Shown in pieces: positions 30,994 through 42,900 of a DNA stretch of 64,000 nt. The DNA lies in NCBI RefSeq assembly GCF_026151205.1, contig NC_087077.1, positions 9,539,983-9,603,982 on the forward strand, in the 5' to 3' direction. The translations under genes and the position numbers were made by a program. Position 1 is the stretch's first letter; every line of letters begins with the position of its first letter. A model generated the notes under the pieces. The model was not told the DNA's origin and ran no database searches. It saw only the letters and a program-made list of their open reading frames with translations. The DNA is from Bolinopsis microptera (taxonomy: Eukaryota > Ctenophora > Tentaculata > Lobata > Bolinopsidae).

Positions 30994-33900
30994 TTACATA
31001 CTGAACCCTTTAAACCCATTAACAAATGGTAATCTTCTGAGGCCAGGGAATCTCTTGGCAGCCTTCTCCATCAAAGGTTCGTAGTATATCTTCTCGAGGA
31101 GCGCCTTATCAGAACAAGCTTTTGTTGCCAACTTGTAACTCTCCATCCCTGAATGATATGGAAAGTTGAAGACGGTGACTTAATCCAGAATGGTGCATAT
31201 TATGAACAAATAAGTTATAAGATTGAAGTGAGATTGATAATCCAGTTAATAACACTGAGACACACTACACAGTACCTCTCTCCTTATCAGTTCCAGGGAT
31301 AGTGTTATCGAGGAAGCAGGCTATCACTGCCCCTATTATCATCCCAGAGGTTAATATCACTGCCACCAACTGGTCAAACTCTTCGTTACCCGTCTGTATA
31401 GCACCCTACAGGTTAAATCAGGGTAAACTCGGGATAAAATCGGGTTGAAATTAGGATGAAATCGGGGTAAAATCGAAGTAAAATTTAAAACTATTAAATT
31501 GTTAAATTAGTAAATTAAATGTTTCAAAACACTTATGAAATGAATAAGAAATGTACTTTAAGTTCATCGTCAGCCATGACTTTTTCAGCCCACATTGGCA
31601 CAACCAGACCTATGTACAGAGATACACCAATAATAAACACGTTTCTGGATGAGGTCAGGTCTACAAACTGAAGATGAATGCGTTAGAAATTATCAAATTT
31701 GCCTTCAAATGAGACCAATCTTCAAGGGTTTGTAACTGAGCTGGAGTTGTTTCATCACAGAAAGTTTTAATATAAATTTGATCGGAAAGCATCTCAGTGT
31801 CATTGATTCAAGGACCAATGATTGAAATTCTAAGAGCAAATGTTTACGCATATAGAAAATGTCATGAAAGCAAAAAGCTTCCTAGTATTTTATTAACATT
31901 TGACCACGAATTGGCAACAAAACCGTTAAAAATGATTTTTACGAGATACTCGTAGTTTAAGATAACGAATACGATCACAAGATAAGAACATAAACTAAGA
32001 TATTACCTGAAGATTGGAGATACCGACAGCTGCAATGATTCCAAACATAACAAGATACATTCCTCCGATGATTGGCTCGGGCATTGAAGCGAAGAATATT
32101 CCTACCTTTCCAATCAGTCCAATAATCAACATTAGAATAGCACTACACAGTATGACTGTTCTGCTTCCGACCTGACAAAAAATCATTGTTTTATTTCTAT
32201 TGTAAATTGTACAACTATACATTTGTGTTAGAAGCGGTGTCGTTAATTTCACGAATCACACTCCCTTGCAGTGGCGTAACTTTCATAAATCATGTTATCA
32301 CCTCATTGTAAATATTCTGGTACTGTGTAAATCTAATTGCAATACTGCTGAAAATGTATTTGAATTTTAGAATTTATTATGAATTGAAAGTCCGAAAAAG
32401 CAAATATAGCCCTAAAATGGTTTCCATTAAATTATTTGAGCCTGAAGCTGCTCACTTATTTTGTGTACCTTGGTGAGGGCAATAGCTCCAATATTTTCAC
32501 TGTAACTAGTCACTCCGACTCCTGGTCCACAGAGACCCGTCAGGAAACATCCGACCCCTTCTAATAATATGCCCCTGTTCAACACGTACCTGAAATTATA
32601 CAATGTACAGTTGTTAAATAATAGCACAAATAAAATAATAGCACATATACGCTGAATTATATGCATTTTAGGTGGTGATGGTTGGGTCCGGGACTCTACG
32701 GCGTGAGTCTTACTCCGGAGAGTCCGGACCCCGTGATGGTTGTATTGAGCAATGATCTGCAGGCAAAGAGCAAACTAGAGGCACAACCCGGCCCCTTTCC
32801 TTAGAGGTTCATCATGTACGTGGTCCTGCTTAGTGGGACATCATATGATCATATCAGCTTATCAAATCAAATCAATCGATTGATCAGTAATACTCGTCAA
32901 AATTTAGTCAAAGCATTCTTTCTGCTATATAATTTTATCGATATCAAGGATATTCATTGCCAGAACCTGGCCTTATATAAGCGGTAAAAATTTAGTCAGT
33001 CAGGATCACTCGATGAAGTGGCATTTTTGATCGACCACAATTTATAATTAATTATACCATTATTTTATGAATTAACAATGAATTCTTTCTGCTATATTAA
33101 TTTCATGCTTTCAGTCATGTTTTCTATATCTGTGAGAATTAGAGTTCTCAAATTATCCAGACATGATTATGATTTAACAGGATAGTGGAAACCTGAGAGT
33201 TCTCAAGCCTTTTTAAGCCTCCTCTGGCTACGACCTAAAAGCTGAAAAAACCTATCTGAATACAAAAAAATAAAGTAATATAAACAAAAGTTAGCTTACT
33301 TTGGTGGGGGTGGGGCACCAGCCAGTTTAGCACAAGCATAATAATCACCTATACTCTCAATAACACCTCCGATAACCCCAGCAACCATTCCAACGAACCC
33401 TCCGACGGTCACTATCGGGGTTCCAAACTGACCTGGGGAGTTGATACAAATAATTCAAATGAAATGACTGCTAGTTGGCAGAACTAATAATTTACTAGTT
33501 TTTATTACGTACCAGAACTTATAATTTACTAGGCGAGCTGGCTAAAATTGCGCGCGCACAATGCGCGTAGGAAGATTTATGGGTATTCGGATTAATTCAT
33601 CCGGTCAACGTGAATGAGACATTTTTATTTTCAACAGTAAAATATCGTTCGAAGTTCGCGCGTGCTGCATTTTACCTGGGTACGGGAAATAAAACCAAGA
33701 TGCTTCATCAATTCTCTTTTTAAGGTCAGTCACTCTGGCAGGGTTACCTTCAGCAAAGGTATCAGTGGCTGTCAGTATACCACACAAAGCCCACACGATA
33801 ATTAGAGATAGGATGATCTGAGGAAAAATCGTTAAAAGTGATAATTGACCAATAAATAAAGAACAATAGGTATTGGTTGCGAGAAGTGAGGTGATCAGAC

Positions 33901-36900
33901 GATAATTATTATCCTGTAAAACTATACAAAACGGGAAAGGGTCGACGTATTGGGTGGAATTTCTTCAAATTGACATCAAATTATCTTGATAATACTTACG
34001 GACAGCGTCGAGAACAGCTTCAGCCAGGCGACTTGAAATTTCGCACCCTGTAGAAGAATGCTGCGTTAAAGTGGACAACTTAATCTCCTTATTTATTCAT
34101 CAGCAAAAATTGTTAACAAATTTAGACAGAAATTATAACGGGGGTGAAAGCGGCACCTAACAATCCTATTTCCTGACTGATACTAGTCACTAGTCCGATT
34201 TTCCACTCTAATTTGGACACAATCCTTGGTAACAACTAACACACATCTTGTAAAGGTACAAGTGGGCCGTGGGAGGAAGGGAGAAGTGTGCTGGGTAGAT
34301 CCGGAGCTCTGGCTTGCTGAACTACTTTACTGAGGGATTCCATAATCGGGAGCGTTTACTTCTGTTGAAGCACCTGAGACCGGGTTCTGAATTGCTGACA
34401 AGAGTTGTTCTGTAGGCTTCCTCTTGAGCGTTGTTAGAAGTTCACGTCTCTGTGGGGTAGCCAGATTTGCATCTAGTGGTTGTGTGGTTTAGTTCCAAGG
34501 GAAAGAGCGTTGACTGAGAAAGCGAGGTGGAATTGACACTAAGTAGATATGTTCTTCGAGCAACGCCAAGCAGAGGAGAGGGCGGTGTCACGGGGTTTCT
34601 TCCTGCTGTAGATGTATCCGCCAGAGTCCAGCGGTTGGTGACTTCCTCTAGGACCAGTGATGAATTTGAAGAAGGATGGCATGATTGTTGATAAAATGGG
34701 ATACTACTGTCCTCAAATATTTATATCTAAGATCTAGACCGCGTATTAAAACCTGATTGGCTCAGGTACTCCCCTTGATACGTACGTATCACATCCCTTG
34801 ATACGAGCAGCTCTGTTTAATATCGTTATAACCTTGGCTGCTTACTCTTATTGTCAACAGTGCGTGGGAACCCCCATACACCCCGACCTGACGTCCCGTC
34901 GAACATCTATTAATTTAAAACCACATTTTTGGTGATGACTGGACTGTGGACTGTGGACATGAACAACTCTACAAAAGTGTAAACTCTTTGCATGGTATTC
35001 TAATTACGAGTAATGTAACGGATTTTAACTCTCCGCCATGTTTAGATAAACACTTGATTGAATGTATCTGCTTTACTTCCGGCGACTAGGAACACAAGAT
35101 AAAAGCTTATTTTACCGGTTGCACACTGTGTGTAAAGATGTATAATATATAATACCATATATAGCATTGAATGTGATTTAGGTGTTTTTAATACAGGGGG
35201 GCCGAAATACGTTGGCCTTTATAGCTCAGTTACTGAGTGCCCGATTGAAATAATTCATTGACTTTTGGCCCCCTCCTGTATGAAAGATATAAGTAGGATT
35301 TATTGCCAACAGGAGTTTCTCCTGGATACACCAGACCTTCTCAGTAACATAAAAAACCTTAATGAATCTGCAGACATGTCAAAATATAGCACCATCAACT
35401 TGTTTACTTTAGACGTGATCAGTCTGTATCCAAGCATAAAACCTGAAATAGCTATGTCTGCATTGGAACATGCCCTGAACGGTAGTGCTATGATCGATAA
35501 ACGAAAGGCTATTCTGAAAACATTCACGGAGATTATCTTCACAAACTCCTTTGTCACTTTTCAAGAAAATGTGTACACAGGCAAAAAGGGTATCCCAACT
35601 GGAAATTGTATTTCGCGTCAAGTCGCTGATATCATGCTTCATTGGGTGCTATTCATCAACATCTGGCCTGAAATGATACAGCTATGGAGTCTTATTTTAT
35701 TCTGGCGACGCTTCATCGACGATGTCTTTGGAATTTGGAAGGGCTCCAGGAGGCAATTTGATCTTTTTGTGTCGAAACTAAATGAAGCCGCAAAACGATT
35801 TGGAATTCAGTTCGGTGATTGTCAGTTTGGCAAATCAGTTAACTACTTGGATGTAGAACTCTCCCTGGGGGAGAACAACAACATCGACTACAGACTATTT
35901 AAGAAAGAGACTGATGCCAGGCTTTACCTTAATACTGATAGTTTCCACCCAAACCACGTCTTTAAATCAGTAGTATTCTCACAGATGATCCGAGTGATCA
36001 AGCGAAATTCGCAGGATCACACATGTGTGGAGGACCTGGAGGAACTTAAAGAAGACCTAATGAAAAGTGGACACAAGGAGGGGACCTTAACGAAAACAGA
36101 GCCTGAAGCAGTCTTGAGGTCAATAGAACACGATTTGTATGAGAGGGAAGATAAGAAGCCAATCACTGACAAAGTTGTCTTTTCAGTGAAATTTTTCAAA
36201 GAGGTCACTGAACTTAGGAAGTTGGTACACACTACTAGTGAGGACATCAAACAATTATGCGGAGACGTACAGATATTGTTTGCGCTACGTAAACAGCCAT
36301 CTATAGGCAACACAGTAGTGCGCAATAGAAAACTCAGTTCGTGCTCCGAAACGGATTCTTTCACCGTCAGCCAAAACTGTGGCGGGAGAGGCTGTGCAAC
36401 CTGTCCCCAACTGTTCAACTCCAACGAAGTTATCACTGTCAATGGTTTGGATTTAACTCTGGATTTCCGGTTGACATGTAAGGACAGCAATATAATTTAT
36501 GTCGCCCAATGCCAAATTTGTAATAAACTTCCCCAGAGCCTAAAAGACGACACCTATTTCGGCCAAACGGTTTCTCCATTTCATATCAGAATGAATGGAC
36601 ACAGAAACAAGTTTAAAATTGATAATGAATTGTCATTTGAGAAGTCGGCACTTTCCATGCATTGTTTTCTAGCGCATAAATCTGATTTCACTATGGGAGT
36701 TTTTAAATTAGGTGTAGTAAGAAAAGTCCGACCAACAGCACTTGATAGAGAAGAGAGCATTCTTATTTCAAAATTTAGAACTAATATTTTTGGGTTAAAT
36801 AGGATTGTAGTTACTCGCTGAATAATCTGTTATGCTCTGTTGTCCATTCTACCTAGCACATTGAGCTCTTTAGTAAAGTTTCAGATTAAAATCTGTTTTG

Positions 36901-39900
36901 AATTTTCAAGTTGTTAACTTTTAAATTGCTTTCATTAGTCTAACCTAATTTTATTTTTATAGGCTAGTGATGTAAATATACGAAGAATTCACCTATATTT
37001 GTGCTGTCTTACTATGTGTCCAAACCAAATTGAAAATAACATTGATACTTTGATAGCTACAGTGGCTCCATGCTCCATTCTAGTTTCAGACTTGGTCGTT
37101 TGCCAAGGTTATGTGGAATGTGGTCGCTTGCCAAGGTTGTGTGGAATGTGTTGCTTATTTGCGTGGTTTTAATATTCACATGTATGATAGTAAAAGTAAA
37201 AGTTTCCCCACGCCCTATCATATTTTACCAGTGGCAAGAACTGTAGCGTTGATTTTTCGCTTCCTTTAGGATGTGCGCCTTATTCTACCCCTCCCTGTTG
37301 TGCAACTATTCAACAAGAATAAAGAATTTCATGTACCTTACTCGGGATTATTATGACCGGGATAAAGTGGTGGGTTTAGGGTAATTTCGCCATATTTTTC
37401 CCGAACCACATTTTCACCGGTCGTTAATAAACCCGCCTACTCAGCTTTTAAGGTTCCCAAGGGGTATGGGTGCTCATATTTTAATCGTTGTCTTATATTC
37501 ACTAAAGAAGACTATTGGGACACTTGTTGTAGGTTTTTCGACTTCATTTGGCTAAAATTGCAAAAAATTCACCTTTTTGCCCAATTCTTGTCATATATCC
37601 TTATTGTCAAATTTGATTTAAATAGGCCAATTTTTAATTTCTTAGGTATTGACTATCTCTATTCTCTACATAATGAAATAGGACTCAAAGTAAAAGTAAC
37701 AGTTAAATTAAAACTTGAATTAATTAAAACTGATGAAAGGGATGATCCAGATGAAGATAACGAAGATGATTACAACTTATTGGAAGACTAAACAGCTCTC
37801 CCTTTATCTTAACTAGCAGGAACCCGTATAAACCTAAAATAGTGTCAAGACTCAAGAGACTAAAATAATTATTACCTATTTAATTCGCGTTTTTGACACC
37901 ACTTGGGGGTTCAAATTTTGGGCTCTAAAACTCCTATTCCTTGGCCAATTTTTTATTTTTTCATGCTGATTTGGAGGCCATTAAAGCATTTGACCCAGTC
38001 AAAAAAGTATCAGTTGTATATCTTTTACGGTTTTTGCGGAAAGTCGCGTTAAAGTTGATGCCGTGGTGTCAGTAAAATGGTACGGATAAACACATCCATA
38101 TATATCGTCTCGCTTTATATATAGTAAGATATCGATCTGGTTGTTACGCTTCAAATGTTAAAAATTATTTTCCATCTAGTTTGATTAACCACGAGTCATT
38201 ATTTCTGTCTACTTTCAACAATTATTGATAATTCGACTTGTTTCACAAGTTTTAGCAATGCGAAAATTTCTAAACTTGCTTATCTCTAATTAGGAAATTT
38301 ACATCTGAGACAAAATTTTTGAATCTAAAATTGAAAGGTTGGACACCGGTAAAATGGCGACCGGGAAAATGTGGTGGGTTTTGAGCAATTTCGCCATATT
38401 TTTCCCGAACCATATTTTAACCGGTCGTTAATAAACCCGTCGTAATAATCCCGAGTAAGGTACGTAAGGTAAAATAGGAATTTCGTCACCTTAAAGCTTT
38501 AAAGCTTTAAAGTGAACTGTCTAGTATGTGGTATTTGGTAATCAAGTAATTATTCTTGAGGTCATTAGTTTGTGATATTTCTTACAGAATTCCAGAGGTA
38601 TTCACCCTGATAGCTACCGGTACAATTAATATCTAGGGAAATATGTCACTTATTGATTGACAGTTTAGACAATCATCCTTGCTAGAACAAAATTATACGC
38701 CAAATTACTTTATGTAAGGCAATAAAACCTTAAAGAAAAGTCCAGTTTTTAAAAACCGAGATTTGCCCATGCTTGTACAGAAGTTGCATCTGCACTCCGT
38801 ATTTTGGTGACCCACAAGTCATTTAATTACATACATTTTAAGTCTTTAAGCATATTAAGCTCGTTCGCAAATCTACATTAACTTTCAGGAAACATTTTGT
38901 AATTTAATCCATTGTGTAATTTGTATGTAATTGGTTGATTTGAAAGATATCAATAAAAATAATAAAATATAAGCGAGCTGATAAGAGATTGGACCAACGT
39001 AAGCTGTTGGTTCTACAGTATCCCAGTTTGTTAGATACCTTCTACTGCGGGAGGATTGTTGAGATGGTCTGAACGTCTGCAGGTATACGAGGTGTAGCTT
39101 TATTATATTGATTAAATAATTTGCAGTGTGTTCTTTATCGAGCGGTTACAGAACCCTACCGTGTTAAATGATCAGGCAATTGTTTAACTTTTATTCATCT
39201 AATTATTTACTGGTATATTTTGGTTCAACGGACCAGCAGCTACTAGTGGAAGTAATTAACTTTCAACAACCTCTACAATGTTAAACAATATTTTAAATCA
39301 GATGACTACCACACGTGGGCAGAATTTGAAAAACTTAATTCATAATAACAGGTGTTAGGAGACGTCGTGTTAGAGGTCTACTGAGAAATCTATTTTTTCA
39401 AGTCTCAATCATATGATTCTAGACTAGGGAGCGAGGAGCGGAGAGTAATGGTCTTTATAAGTATACTGGTAAGATGCAGCTCAGTGAGCAGGAATATAGG
39501 TAAATAGTTAAATAGTGCTGATTTTCGAAATATCTAACTATTTGTTGGTACAGAAAGATTGCTCCATATAATAACATGAAATACTTATCCTGCTTCTTTG
39601 TTTCCTATGTAATGTGATAATTTTACGTGAATGATAATGCGATGGACGCAAAAAAATCGAAGCCAATTTTATAATTTTTGACCCAATTTAACGCACCTGT
39701 GGGTTGATGTGGGTAGATTAGCGAACTAGTGGCAACTAGTGGGTAACTAGTGGCAACTACATACTGCATTATGAAGCTAGTCTCACTTCTGTCATTTATA
39801 AACAGCTGCGGTTGTCGTAATTTATAGGTCAGCTGGTTAGTATAAACTTTTAGTTTTTACGAAATTTGTTTTCTGTGACATTTGGATTTTTTGAAAATAT

Positions 39901-42900
39901 GCTGAATATCAAAACTGTATTTACTCAAAAAGTGAAAGAAGACAATCTTGTGTCCGGTTTACTGTAGCTAGCTGCTGCGAGGAATGATATGTCCTGAGTT
40001 TTGAATCCCTTTTTGAATGCTTATTAGAAGTTTTATTCGATAAAAGATGTTTTAATTTAGCCTTTGCCTTTTTCGAGTTACACTTACGTTCACATTTCTC
40101 ATTTGCTCATATCACTCACAGCCAACCGCTCTGACATGGTTAACCACCTTCCTTGTGTTGTTTTTTCTTCCACTAAGAGTGAGCTTCAATTCAATTCAGG
40201 ATGTACATAGATGACTTGTGTTGATACATAACACCAAGACGCTGATCTTGATCAACTCTGCATCAAGTGACTAAAATGCACAAGTTCATCAAATTTCTAC
40301 CGATAATTCTTATTCAGATTTGTGCAGGTAAGATTGTATGAAGCTCTTTACCAAATACCCATTAAAAATACTCATTTGACTGATTTTTAACCCGAATTTT
40401 TCGACCGGAAACGTGGTACATAACTTTCAGTTTCAAAATTAGCATTGTTCCATTTATTAATATTTATTTGATATTGAAAATGTTCACTAAGTTAAGAATT
40501 AAACCGTTCACATATTTCGTAAACTATGAGGAGCGGGTTTGGAAAAGATTAAGTGTCATTTCTACAAAATAGCTATGTTTAAGGTGACTTACGGAGGGGA
40601 GAGGTCTAAAATTGCCAAAATCTAGCTTAAATAATAAATAAAGTATCCCTAATCTAATAAACCGACAAGGAGAAGCAAGAGAGGTGCAAATACAGCTAAG
40701 ACCTGTAGCAGCTGAACAATCCTGTACACACGATCATCAGACAGCAAATCTGGGAATAGACAGTAAAACGACCACCTGGGCCTTGAGTGGTCCTGCTGCG
40801 GTGGGTGAGGAACCCTGGTTCGAGGCAACAATGGAACATGTTTATTACATATGTGAGGTGGCCAGGTATGAAATTCGGTAGAGTTTTATGTATTTTCTTT
40901 CTGTTTTCAATCGCCAAAATCAATATTAAACCACGGATATCGTCGGTTTAAAATGTTATTAGGAAGCCTACTATGTTATAAATATTCTTCCGTGCAGTCC
41001 AACCTACAGTTGAACCGTGATTCGTGCTTGAAACCCAGAGCTAGATCCAAATTTCAATACTAACGAATAAATTATTAGTATAGATTTCTGAAAACTTGCA
41101 AATCTAATGGATTCAGCTGAATTATTGTCCAGGTGGTGGAGTATTACTAAACGTGACATATGGACCATTGAACCTAGCAGGATGTTCTGTACTGGTGACG
41201 ACTGTGATAAGACTTCAATCTCTGTCTATATAAGTGATGGAGATGCTGATAATGTATCTGAGAGGTGCAGACAGGGGAACAAGATCAGAATATCTAGACG
41301 ACAGAATGAAGCTGACAGCGGATTCTTATCAGTCAACGAGCTCTTTATCTTTGGCTTTTCAGGTAAGACCTTGGACCATGAAATTGCTACAAATAAGAAA
41401 AAAGACATATGATCGGGTAAGTCCCTGCGATGCTTACTTTAAAAACTCTGTTTACAGGTGTGTCACTAGTTTGTGAGAGTGTTGACATGTCTTGGTTACA
41501 CGCAGAAACAGACCCCCCATTACCAGTCAATCAAAATGAGGTATTTGGTGGCCAAATTTTAGTGGCAAAATTTTAGTGGCACTAAAATTTGTGCTCAAAA
41601 GAAGGACAATTCTGTTAACTATTTATTAAGAAATTTGATTATGTATGTTAACTATCAAATTGGCACTTAAACTTTGTGAGCACCCGATATCAAATTATCC
41701 CTCATTCTACGTCTATCAACAATTTTATCTTAAAGTAAAGTTTTATATCCCTTATAGCTCATCCGTTTAGCGATGAACTTGTTTTATGTGATAGTACCCT
41801 AACAAAACTAGACCCCACGTGATAGTGCCCACGTGATAGTACCCACGTGATAGTGACCACGTGATAGTGCCTACGTGATAGTACCCACGTGATAGTGCCC
41901 ACGTGATAGTGCCCACGTGATAGTGCCCACGTGATAGTGCCCACGTGATAGTACCCACGTGATAGTGCCCACGTGATAGTACCCACGTGATAGTGACCAC
42001 GTGATAGTGCCCACGTGATAGTACCCACGTGATAGTGCCCACGTGATAGTGCCCACGTGATAGTGATCACGTGATAGTACCCACGTGATAGTACCCACGT
42101 GATAGTGCCCACGTGATAGTACCCACGTGATAGTGACTACGTGATAGTGATCACGTGATAGTACCCACGTGATAGTGCCCACGTGATAGTGCCCACGTGA
42201 TAGTGATCACGTGATAGTACCCACGTGATAGTACCCACGTGATAGTGCTCTAACACAAATTGAACTAGTACCCACTAAACACCCAGGTAGTGAGGGTGAA
42301 GTGTAGCAGTGGGTACATTAATCTAGGTGGGAGGGCAGCTTCTTGTAGTTACGGGATCCTCAGCTCACCTCCTGAGAGTGATCATCCTAACTGTGTCAGA
42401 GCAGGTAAATAGGGAGTGTAGATAAGGAGTAGTGATAAGGAGGGTTTCCGGTTCTGGTTCGTTATTATGATATCCTTCTCATAAATTTCATTGATATGTA
42501 TCGTTTTTATCAGAATAAGATTCCTTCAGTTTTAAGGTTTGTGGAAAAACGTTCGTGGGAATATGCGTTTTTTCACGAAGTTTTGTTAATTATGTACGGT
42601 AATCGATACTGTTGTTGATGATTTCAGGAATTACAGAGATGGCTGGTAACCATTTGGCAATGATTTAGTTTGTATGTTTTTAAAACTTTATCTTTTGAGG
42701 TATCTGGTAATTAACCTGCATAAAATCTTAGCAATTCTTTTACTTTGTGTGCGATATCAGACGAAAATCAACAAAAATCCCACCGAAAGATTTTATAATT
42801 TATCATAACATAACTTACCGAAATAAAGTTAAAGCCTAAATCAAATAAAAGGAATAACTTACGGAGCCTCTTGAGTACGTAACGTAAGGAAGGGGAACTG

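Noticed and set aside
35194..35262. Hammerhead ribozyme ahead of the first Penelope-like ORF
   Set aside because: A GGGGGCC/GGCCCCC stem encloses CTGAGTG...TGAAA, but the essential CUGANGA core is not met.
41759..42182. Histidine/tryptophan-rich repeat proteins
   Set aside because: Three overlapping frames of the CACGTGATAGTGCC minisatellite.
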